Below are positions 1 to 6,861 of a DNA stretch of 11,334 bases, piece by piece. The notes below the pieces were generated by a model. That model searched no databases, had not been told where the DNA came from, and was given only the letters and a program-made list of their open reading frames with translations. Made by a program: the position numbers and the translations under genes. Source of the stretch: Alphaproteobacteria bacterium (GTDB taxonomy: Bacteria > Pseudomonadota > Alphaproteobacteria > SMXP01); NCBI GenBank assembly GCA_021774995.1, contig JAJFIM010000417.1:1-11334 (forward strand), read 5' to 3'. The stretch's first letter is position 1. Each line of letters begins with the position of its first letter.

Positions 1-349
1 CCGGCGCTGTCCTTGCCCTTGATTGAAAAGTGGCCAATCTCGCCGACTGTTGAAATCGGAAGAAGGAAAGAGATATTCGGTGGCGGAAACCCAGCCCCCG
101 TCCAGACTGAGAGCCGTGCATTTAGCGTTTGAGCCGCATCAGCGTCATTTCCTGCATAAGCCATGTTAACGGCGAACGTTCCGTATTCATCGCCCGACGT
201 TCCTTTAGCAATTCCGCCCCTGATCGACGTATAAAGGAAAGCGGCATTAAGAGAATTGTGCGCCTCGATCCGCACTTCCCCGGCATCTGCAAAGTCCGCT
301 TTGACCTGGCTTCTAAGCAAAGCCTGAACTGGGTTTGCCGATGCTCTGA
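1..349 (-). repeat. Spike C-terminal unit, copy 2 (cut by window edge)
   Basis: This is the second unit, residues about 1339-1454. It reads ASANPVQ, then ADFADAGEVRIEAHNS at 1356, then EYGTFAVNMAYAGNDADAAQ, then PISTVGEIGHFSIKGKDSAG at the edge. Between the copies, residues about 1294-1322 carry DGDTSITSDTDDQIDFKVGG, a motif common in phage fibre stalks. The next stalk motif or a third unit may follow outside the window. Confidence 0.85.
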
Positions 350-3300
350 GAACCTCAAACGAGTTGCCGCCATCTATCGACACTTGAAGCCGGGATGCCG
401 TCAGAGACGCGCGGTCCGCACCACCTACTTTAAAATCTATCTGATCGTCAGTGTCCGACGTGATGGACGTATCGCCATCGGAGTCAAGAACAATCTCGTT
501 TCCATTGACATCAAATACCTTGCCGAACCTGAATAAATACGTTGCGCCAAGGTTGATCGGCGCTATCTCAATGTCGCCCGTTTCAGAGCCGCTTGTGTTC
601 GAAACTATTTTCCATTTTATCGTGCCATAGTCTTGGAGCGCGTTGCCCGCAGAATCTTTTCCTCTGAAAGCGATAGTTCCCAATGTTCCAACAGCTGAGA
701 TTGGCGTGTTCACATGCAGGGAAGGATTGCTCCCTGCGCCACCCCAAAGAGCAAGAGAGACCGCATCTGCGCTGTCTGCATCGTTTCCGTTGTACGCAAC
801 TTTCGCGGCCCACGCGCCGTATTCAGCCGTGTTCGCATTATCTCCGATGGATGTCAGCAAACGAGCGTAGAGGAAGTCCGCCGCCGCATCGTTATGACCC
901 TCATGCCGCAAATCAGCCACGCTGGCGAAGTCCGCCGAGGCATCGCATCGCATCTTTAATTGAGCAGGGTTCGCGGACTGCCTGCGCACTGTAAGACCAT
1001 CCACAACATCTGCGTCGATGATCACGGCCTCATTGATTTTGCCGGACAGGTGAGACGGTCGCCAGTTGATCGCCTCGATCACCGGCACGACGATCTCCGC
1101 TACCGCTTGACCTGAATAATGTAAGTCGCCATCACCGCCCGAGCCTGCGCCCAAAACACTTGTGCCAAAAACTTCGACATCCAACATCGACGGGAGATAT
1201 TGCTGATACTTAGACGGCCAATAGGAAATTTCTTTGATCGTGATTGCGTTGGTTGACGTGCCCTCTTCCTTGATCGTCGGCGTGAAGTTACCCGGCAGAC
1301 GCGCATTATATCCATAATATGACCACGCTATATCGCCCTCATAAGTGCCGTCGCCATTGAAACCGATTTGGACGTTTGCCCCAATTCTTGAAACGTAAAT
1401 TTCAGCGTCCAGACCAGTCAGCGTCGCAGACCATGAAAACTCAGCCACCATAACCGCAGTTCCGGAGGGGTTTTCATTCCACAATTGCGCGCGGGTGTTT
1501 GAAATCAGAAGCTTATCGCCCGCTGCGCCACCAAGTTTGACGTGAACCCAAGGCGCTTCGAGGAGCAGGCTCATGTCCGCGACTTTGAAACGTAAAGAGT
1601 GACTGGCAACTCCTATGTCAACGGTCGGAGTCCACGCCGTTGATTGGAGCGCATAGGATGCTGAGAAGGATTCCGTGGTCTTGAAGTGATAGACCTCGCG
1701 GGGATTAAACCCGTCCCGCTTGATCGATGTCATCGCCGCAAAATCCAGATGACCGATGTTCCTTGCATGGGCCAGAAGACGAATAGTCTCCATTGTCTGG
1801 ATCTGTTCTTTTTGACTCGTACTACCGCCGTATGACCCGCTCGCATATGAGGCTGGCATCACGCTTGACATCAAAATGATGTCCGGCGTCGTGGTGTACG
1901 CCTGCATTGTTGTGATTGCGGAATCGATGTTTTTGAGCGTATCGATGGTGTTGTCAATCCCATCGACAGCGCCAAGAAGCCACAGGACTAAATCAGGATT
2001 TTCCGCGACCACATAGGATTCCCAAGAGCCGGTCGTGTACCAGGCGCGCGGGCCTCCGACCGTTGTGATCGAGGCGCTTTCAAATTGATCCGTTCCTGAT
2101 CCAAGCGAAATGAGGTCAACAAACGTGATTGTTGCGTCCGGGTAAGCTTGAGAAATCTTCGTCTTGAGATGGCCGACAATCGAATTAGCACTTGTTCTGT
2201 TTGTGCTTCCGCCGATCACCGAGCCTTGGATTGAATGAGATTCGCCGACGATCACGATCTTGATAGCGCCTTCGTCCGCCGCCTTCATGGTTTGCTTTAG
2301 ATGCTCGGCAGTAACTCCGTTCCACATCGGAGGGTGCGTCGGCAATGACAAGCGATGAACTGCTTTTTGGGACACGCCGGTCAGGGTGCCCTCGCCGATG
2401 AAGATTAGATTCCACCAATTTGTGAGCGTCGGCGCGTTGTAAACGCCCGTTGAACCATAGGGAAAATAGAGATAGCGCGCGCCCTCCGCCAGAGCGGCAG
2501 TGATTGCAGCTTGAATCTCGGTGGTTTCGTCTGACCCATCGCCAATCGCCCAATAGTCCGCGACGTTGATTATGCCATATCTATTTTGCAGTCCAAGGGG
2601 CGTTCTCGATACCTCGTACCATTCGCCTGACTGTAATTTAAACGAAATCGTTGTCATGCCTGATATTGGAAAATCCACACCGGTTTGGGTGTGTAATTTG
2701 TTCGCGCCAGACCCATTCTTGATTGTGATCGTGTCGCCCGCATCCGCCCGAACATCAATCACTGTGCCGTTGGTGAAAGTCGTGGTGGTGATCGTATTCA
2801 GATCATCCGCCGTGCCTGATTGAGCCGCCGCAATAATTCCGGCCCGGTCTGCTGTGATCTTACCGGCGGCAATCGTGAATATTGATTCCGCGAGTCCACC
2901 GGCAAATAGTCTCGCAACATTGTCTAAGTTCACGGTCTTGAGTTTCCACACCCCGCCGATGTTTACCCAAGAGGCTGAGAACTGCCCCGCAATACCTGTT
3001 GAGAGCGTGACCGCGCGCCCACCGTTATCGATATTTCCGTTATCAGCGACCTGGATGTCTGACCCGCCGCAGATGACCATGATCTCTTGGCCCTCATAAC
3101 CGTTGAGGAAATTCGTGATCGTGGTCGTACCGCTCGTGGTAAAAACAGGGCGATTCTTAACCGCTGGCGTGGCGCTCGCTGCAAGCGTCGTTGAGGGATC
3201 AGCGACGACGCGCATCCACCGCCCGTTTCCTGTCGAGGCGGCGCCGGTCGTCGGACGGAGATAGAGATAATCGTCATCCGCGTTTGCATCTGCTGAGATC

Positions 3301-4364
3301 CATTTGAAGATCCCGCCACCTTGATCTCCAACGGCCTGATACCCCCTCACAAGGGCGAGATCGTTATTCGCGAAAAGGGCCGCCGCATCCATCGCCTTTA
3401 AGGTCGTGAAGGTGTCGGTCAGCGTTTTGACGTACCCCTTCACATAAGGCAGATCGTATTGCTGGCTTGATCTTGTGATTTCAGGATTGCCGTTGACGAT
3501 AGCTAAGGCTTCATCCGGGATGCTTGTTGAAGCGGCTCTTGCGGCAAGGACCAGGGGATCGGACAGAGTGATTTTGTCCGTCAAGTCTCCATTGCTGTAG
3601 AGTGTGACAAAAGATTTCACGCTTGTTTGGCTCATGCGCGCGACAAGGGCGAGAGTTTTTGCCGATGCCGTCGCCAGCAGGCCGAAATAATCATTCGGGT
3701 TTGTTGCGAGATCGTTGGCGTAAACCCTCAATTCACCCACACCTGACGCAGCGTTGATCTTTAAGATGCCTTCCAGAATATCCCGTTGGATCTCAAGCCT
3801 GACCCGCTTCCACAATCCTGCTGAAGCAGAATCATCGGCTCTAAAGGTGTCGAAATTATCAGGAGCGGTATTGTCCGCATTATCCCTGACGAACATGCCT
3901 CCCTTGCCGTCCGTCGAGGACGTGAGATAGCGCACAAAGGCAATCTCGTTATTCAGATAGCCCGTTTCCGCTTTCAATGCAGCGATGGTTTGAACGAACA
4001 TTGATGCCCGAACCGGGGACGGGTCATTCAAGCCGAGCTTTGTCGAGTCGAGAATGACCATGTAGGAGGATGGAACGTCCAGCAGCACGGTTTTAGTCTG
4101 GGCTGAAAGGGAGAGTTTTGCATCACCGTTTGAAGACTGGACGACCGTCGTGCGCTGCAATGTTGTGCCGGCAGACAATGTTCCGATGCCAAACTCCCAC
4201 TCAGACCCGTCAAGGAGAAGGTAAGGCACGAGCGTCGTTGAACTTGGCGTCAGCCTCGTAGCGAACGCCTGCATGGCTGTTTGATTGCCTGTTAGAGTCA
4301 TGTCGTTAAGACCCGAACCCTCGCATGTTTCAAAGATGCGATCAGCAAGAGAGATAAAGCTCAT
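1..4364 (-). CDS. Tailspike / tail fibre with SGNH esterase domain (3' end beyond window)
   Basis: This frame is open from an ATG at 4364 to the left edge, giving 1454 complete codons and no stop. It probably encodes the receptor-binding spike that deacylates host surface polysaccharide. Residues 1-105 match the common phage fibre N-terminus (DGSEWEFGIGT, then a TTLQRTTV strand) that likely docks on the tail. Residues 138-187 and 333-386 are two GGG-F...W modules. Residues 597-658 resemble the N-terminal cap of pectate-lyase-type spikes (VADYWAIGDGSDETTEIQAA). An SGNH hydrolase follows, with GESHS nucleophile Ser709, a block II-like Gly at 755-757, a block III-like LLGAVDGIDN at 796-805 and a likely catalytic His1082 in DLHYSG. 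Two related units start at about 1127 and 1339. The start has a good ribosome site (GGTGGAG, 5 nt spacing) and shares ATGA with the preceding stop. The fold is confident, the substrate unknown, and the C-terminus is outside the window. Confidence 0.88.
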   Translation of the reverse strand, partial: MSFISLADRIFETCEGSGLNDMTLTGNQTAMQAFATRLTPSSTTLVPYLLLDGSEWEFGIGTLSAGTTLQRTTVVQSSNGDAKLSLSAQTKTVLLDVPSSYMVILDSTKLGLNDPSPVRASMFVQTIAALKAETGYLNNEIAFVRYLTSSTDGKGGMFVRDNADNTAPDNFDTFRADDSASAGLWKRVRLEIQRDILEGILKINAASGVGELRVYANDLATNPNDYFGLLATASAKTLALVARMSQTSVKSFVTLYSNGDLTDKITLSDPLVLAARAASTSIPDEALAIVNGNPEITRSSQQYDLPYVKGYVKTLTDTFTTLKAMDAAALFANNDLALVRGYQAVGDQGGGIFKWISADANADDDYLYLRPTTGAASTGNGRWMRVVADPSTTLAASATPAVKNRPVFTTSGTTTITNFLNGYEGQEIMVICGGSDIQVADNGNIDNGGRAVTLSTGIAGQFSASWVNIGGVWKLKTVNLDNVARLFAGGLAESIFTIAAGKITADRAGIIAAAQSGTADDLNTITTTTFTNGTVIDVRADAGDTITIKNGSGANKLHTQTGVDFPISGMTTISFKLQSGEWYEVSRTPLGLQNRYGIINVADYWAIGDGSDETTEIQAAITAALAEGARYLYFPYGSTGVYNAPTLTNWWNLIFIGEGTLTGVSQKAVHRLSLPTHPPMWNGVTAEHLKQTMKAADEGAIKIVIVGESHSIQGSVIGGSTNRTSANSIVGHLKTKISQAYPDATITFVDLISLGSGTDQFESASITTVGGPRAWYTTGSWESYVVAENPDLVLWLLGAVDGIDNTIDTLKNIDSAITTMQAYTTTPDIILMSSVMPASYASGSYGGSTSQKEQIQTMETIRLLAHARNIGHLDFAAMTSIKRDGFNPREVYHFKTTESFSASYALQSTAWTPTVDIGVASHSLRFKVADMSLLLEAPWVHVKLGGAAGDKLLISNTRAQLWNENPSGTAVMVAEFSWSATLTGLDAEIYVSRIGANVQIGFNGDGTYEGDIAWSYYGYNARLPGNFTPTIKEEGTSTNAITIKEISYWPSKYQQYLPSMLDVEVFGTSVLGAGSGGDGDLHYSGQAVAEIVVPVIEAINWRPSHLSGKINEAVIIDADVVDGLTVRRQSANPAQLKMRCDASADFASVADLRHEGHNDAAADFLYARLLTSIGDNANTAEYGAWAAKVAYNGNDADSADAVSLALWGGAGSNPSLHVNTPISAVGTLGTIAFRGKDSAGNALQDYGTIKWKIVSNTSGSETGDIEIAPINLGATYLFRFGKVFDVNGNEIVLDSDGDTSITSDTDDQIDFKVGGADRASLTASRLQVSIDGGNSFEVLRASANPVQALLRSQVKADFADAGEVRIEAHNSLNAAFLYTSIRGGIAKGTSGDEYGTFAVNMAYAGNDADAAQTLNARLSVWTGAGFPPPNISFLLPISTVGEIGHFSIKGKDSA
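648..985 (-). repeat. Spike C-terminal unit, copy 1
   Basis: This is the first of two related protein units in the spike, residues about 1127-1239. It reads QSANPAQ, then ADFASVADLRHEGHND at 1144, then EYGAWAAKVAYNGNDADSAD, and ends in PISAVGTLGTIAFRGKDSAG. It matches copy 2 (349-1) motif by motif at a spacing of exactly 212 residues (636 bases, measured at ADFA). The match is clear in protein and weaker in DNA, so the duplication is old or under selection to diverge. Confidence 0.85.
1062..2267 (-). other. SGNH (GDSL) esterase region in spike
   Basis: Residues about 700-1101 span the hydrolase. A strand IKIVIVGESHS places the nucleophile at Ser709. LGSGTDQ (754-760) is a block II candidate, and PDLVLWLLGAVDGIDN is block III-like but lacks the usual Asn after Gly-x. 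DGFNP at 884-888 sits where many family members have DGxHP, but with Asn instead of His. A better block V is DLHYSGQAVAEIVVPVIEAI with His1082. This leaves about 180 residues of beta-rich sequence between the two, probably an inserted domain. Confidence 0.72.
2391..2576 (-). other. Pectate-lyase-type N-terminal cap in spike
   Basis: Residues about 597-658 of the spike carry GIINVADYWAIGDGSDETTE, then IQAAITAALAEGARYLYFPY and LIFIGEG. This matches the start of pectate-lyase-superfamily spikes, where a cap helix and first strands begin a long beta-helix. Only about 60 residues match here. The chain then passes to the esterase without the expected coils. Confidence 0.7.
3207..3383 (-). repeat. 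Spike N-terminal module, copy 2
   Basis: Residues about 328-386 read NNDLALVRGYQAVGDQGGGI, then FKWISAD, and end in STGNGRWMRV. It aligns with copy 1 (residues 138-187), about 195 residues upstream. The second copy fits the family consensus better (triple glycine, terminal GRW), and the first looks degenerate. Confidence 0.65.
3804..3956 (-). repeat. Spike N-terminal module, copy 1
   Basis: Residues about 137-187 read NNEIAFVRYL, then DGKGGMFVRD, and end in SASAGLWKRV. The same order (NN, VR, GGG-F, then an acidic stretch, then RWMRV) recurs in copy 2 at 3383-3207. Modules of this type, with a glycine turn and a closing Trp-Lys/Met-Arg, are frequent in the N-terminal parts of phage tailspikes and are probably trimerising or linker folds. 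Confidence 0.65.
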
Positions 4365-5167
4365 CGAGACTCCACCCATTTCATTGTTTTGCGGCTGCGC
4401 GAGATAAGCTGCGACAGCCCGGTGATTTGGTTCAGCCTGGCGAGCATCACGTCTTTCGAGATGTCGCCGGTTTCTGTTTGTCCAATCAGAACTTGATCCG
4501 AGACGCCCGCCTGGCGTTCAAGGTCGAGCATTGATTGCCGCTCATTGTCGTAAATTCCGGTCATTGACATTGACCATTGACGGACCCGTCCGCCACGGCT
4601 GACAAACTCGGCCCTTGATCGGTTCGCTCTGGTTATGAGCCCATCGTCACCCCATTCTTCCAAGAAGCCTGGCGCGTAATTGATCGACGGCCGGAACATT
4701 GCACCGGCCCAGGCGCGTCCGATGTCGAAGTACCCAAGAGCCACGCGTGAAGTGCCGACTATGTTTCCCCGCCAGTACCTTGCCGTCTTCTGCGCCGACG
4801 GAATGTGCGTGTGATACCCGTATCCCGGCGCAATATTAGTGTTGATGGCGCCTGAATCGTACGCCGCCCCCGTTCCCGGCGTGCCTCCGTCCGCATCCAA
4901 GAGATGCTGGATCGTGTCGGTTGCAGCCAGAGGCTCGACCCACGTTTTCTTCGGGTCATTATTTCTCAACACCGCAATCGCCAAAACGTCGATCAGGACA
5001 TCAGCGCCGAAATCGATCTCGAAATACGCAGTCGAAGCTTTTGATCTCCAAATGTCGCTGATCTGCCTTGACCCGAGTTTAGACGCAAGCATGGACAGTT
5101 CTTCACTGTTCGACGTTATCGATACTCCGGGAGCATCGACGTGATTGATGTGCGAGAACCAGACCAT
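4361..5167 (-). CDS. Tail-tip protein with galactose-binding-like domain
   Basis: This 268-residue protein has no signal peptide or membrane segment. Residues about 45-150 look like a galactose-binding (discoidin-like) beta-sandwich: an early strand YFEIDFGADVLIDVLAIAVL is followed by aromatic-rich strands (GYGYHTH, ARYWRGNIVG) and VALGYFDIGRAW. Residues about 185-265 form a second, mixed alpha/beta part rich in Arg (RSRAEFVSRGGRVRQW, then LDLERQAGVSDQVLIG). Its place between the hub-like protein and the spike suggests a virion part at the tail tip, either binding sugar or joining the spike to the hub. The ATG overlaps the preceding TAA (TAATG), so it is probably translated by re-initiation. 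Ribosome site candidates are not ideal: AGGG lies 2 nt and TGAGG 11 nt before the ATG. The fold assignment rests on pattern only and no catalytic motif is visible. Confidence 0.8.
   Translation of the reverse strand: MVWFSHINHVDAPGVSITSNSEELSMLASKLGSRQISDIWRSKASTAYFEIDFGADVLIDVLAIAVLRNNDPKKTWVEPLAATDTIQHLLDADGGTPGTGAAYDSGAINTNIAPGYGYHTHIPSAQKTARYWRGNIVGTSRVALGYFDIGRAWAGAMFRPSINYAPGFLEEWGDDGLITRANRSRAEFVSRGGRVRQWSMSMTGIYDNERQSMLDLERQAGVSDQVLIGQTETGDISKDVMLARLNQITGLSQLISRSRKTMKWVESR
4370..4376 (-). promoter_or_regulatory. Ribosome binding site of the spike gene
   Basis: GGTGGAG lies 5 nt before the ATG at 4364 and inside the last codons of the preceding gene. It is the strongest of the three sites in the cluster and supports this start. 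It would allow a higher spike yield than coupling alone. Confidence 0.7.
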
Positions 5168-6861
5168 TACCCTAAAAGCCTCAGTTCAACGCGGTCGTTT
5201 TTAGACTCGCCTTTGATCCCGACGATTGAAAACTTCTTTCCCGCAGATAATCCATACCGCTCATCCGTGATCTGCACGATGTCCCTGAACCTTGCAGCAA
5301 ATCCTGCTCTTGAAACCTGACACCTGAACAATTCACGATCCTTGAAAAGATCGAGAAATGTTGTGAGCTGCGCCGCCGCGTCAGCTTCCGTGGCGAAATA
5401 AGTCTCCATCAGTCCACCGTCCACCGAACGATTGTGGACCACGTTGATCTGACCCCGTTCCTCTTTCACTTTCGAATAGGGCAGTGAATAGGAATCGATC
5501 TCAGCCGTTGTAAGAGATCCCGCCAGGCTATCTGTGCTCTGGACGGTCCAGTTTTTCTTGTAGCCGAACTGCTGTGCGTGTCTTGGTCTGACGGGGTTTC
5601 TCAACCTTCGAAGAGAGAGAACGTCTGTGTCGTCCCACACAAACTTTGCAGCCTGGACATCAGGCACGTTTATGATGTCGATATTCAGCCTTACGTCCGT
5701 GCCCTGTCCGTACCACGCTGCAAGAGGACGGAGCATGGCGTCGAAGACTGTTTGACCTGTGATGCTCGACGCACCGTCTGCGTAGTAGCCCGCTATTCCA
5801 CCGAGAACAGATAGGAATGACGGAATGAAGATGAATTGCGGTGAGATGTTCAATCTCTGTTGCGCGATCTTCAGCAAAATTGCGCCTGTCTGACTTTCGT
5901 AAGAGATCGCATTGTCGCCCTGCAAATCGCATGTGATCACGCCCGCCGCCGTGGTTCCTAATTTGAAATGACCCGTCGCCAAGCAGGTTACATAGGACCC
6001 AGCCGGTACTACTGCGCTGACAAGAGCGTTAAAATCCGCCACATTCGAGTCGAAGGTCAGCGGCGCGCCTTTGTCCCTCACCGCCGTGATTGCCTGAATT
6101 GGTCCATCGTGGATCTGGTAAATAAGCTGTGCGAGCACCTGGAGCACCGGCGTCGCGTTAAAAACTTGCCCAAACGCCAGGGGACGAAGCCGGTCAATGA
6201 GACCTTGATCCCCGCCACTCAATGTTTGACCGTCATAAACGTTCGTTTGAAGAGGGGCGTCCAGAAGCGAGGACGTGTTCTCAACCTGGATCGTCACCTG
6301 TTTAGAATCTGAGTCGAACCCCAGACCTAAAGTTTCAACGAGCAAGCGGTATTCCTCAAACGGCGCGTCATCGGCGCCCAGGAAGATCCGCACTCGTTGA
6401 CCGTCGATTGCAAACCCTGAAACCATGCTATCGATCCCACCGTCAGCATTCGCCAAGGTGATCCGGCCCAATTGGGTTTGCGCCCTTCTGGATGAGTCCG
6501 GGTTAAGGGGCAATGTCCGGTCAACCTGGTAGGCTTGTATCGCGCGAGGATCAGCGCGCATGTTCGGCCTCACCCGGTCAGTCGGTTTTGTGATGTAATC
6601 CCCGTCCGAATAAACGAATGACGTGCTTTGAGGGAATGTCAGATCCGCCTCTGAAGTGACAAATCCCACCGGCGACCACGAAATCGGCTCAATCCCCATG
6701 CCTGAAAATGGAGGGATCAAGGCAAGGGCGAACATCTCGATCACGAACCTGCTTTCGAGATCAGACGAGTCCATCAAAGCATCGAAGGAATCCGTTCTGA
6801 TTGTGATGTCGTCCGTCGTCATGATCGGAGACGACATAATCGCAGCGTTCATCAGGGTCAT
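5167..6861 (-). CDS. Tail hub / baseplate-like minor tail protein
   Basis: This 564-residue protein is encoded directly after the tape measure, the usual place for distal tail and hub proteins. Residues about 105-200 (VDRTLPLNPDSSRRAQTQLG, then RITLANADGGIDSMV and RVRIFLG) and residues about 225-245 (RLRPLAFGQVFNATPVL) resemble segments common in hub-like minor tail proteins, where a beta-barrel ring closes the tube and carries tip proteins. Residues about 430-564 (KKNWTVQ, YSLPYSKVKEERG, then RDIVQITDERYGLSAGKKFS) look like a C-terminal beta domain. No peptidase or lysozyme motif is visible, so it appears structural. The ATG shares ATGA with the tape measure stop and is preceded by AAGGG at 8 nt. 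Further Met codons at positions 4 and 9 leave a few residues of start ambiguity. The hub role is inferred from position and similarity of style and is not proven. Confidence 0.8.
   Translation of the reverse strand: MTLMNAAIMSSPIMTTDDITIRTDSFDALMDSSDLESRFVIEMFALALIPPFSGMGIEPISWSPVGFVTSEADLTFPQSTSFVYSDGDYITKPTDRVRPNMRADPRAIQAYQVDRTLPLNPDSSRRAQTQLGRITLANADGGIDSMVSGFAIDGQRVRIFLGADDAPFEEYRLLVETLGLGFDSDSKQVTIQVENTSSLLDAPLQTNVYDGQTLSGGDQGLIDRLRPLAFGQVFNATPVLQVLAQLIYQIHDGPIQAITAVRDKGAPLTFDSNVADFNALVSAVVPAGSYVTCLATGHFKLGTTAAGVITCDLQGDNAISYESQTGAILLKIAQQRLNISPQFIFIPSFLSVLGGIAGYYADGASSITGQTVFDAMLRPLAAWYGQGTDVRLNIDIINVPDVQAAKFVWDDTDVLSLRRLRNPVRPRHAQQFGYKKNWTVQSTDSLAGSLTTAEIDSYSLPYSKVKEERGQINVVHNRSVDGGLMETYFATEADAAAQLTTFLDLFKDRELFRCQVSRAGFAARFRDIVQITDERYGLSAGKKFSIVGIKGESKNDRVELRLLG

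Noticed and set aside
129..536. A 135-codon open frame on the plus strand, and others such as 7041-7538, 7570-8118 and 9555-9992
   Set aside because: They lie opposite long, motif-supported minus-strand genes, have no recognisable domain, and their sequences look like out-of-frame reading.
1713..1715. Asp884 in DGFNP taken as the catalytic Asp-x-x-His block of the esterase
   Set aside because: The His position is Asn887, and a better match with the expected C-terminal helix (DLHYSGQAVAEIV) occurs at 1080-1092. It is kept only as an alternative.
2185..3331. Two 122-codon minus-strand frames (2185-2553, 2963-3331)
   Set aside because: They overlap the spike in another frame, are rich in Arg and Ser and show no fold. 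The spike frame carries the cap and the N-terminal modules in the same DNA.
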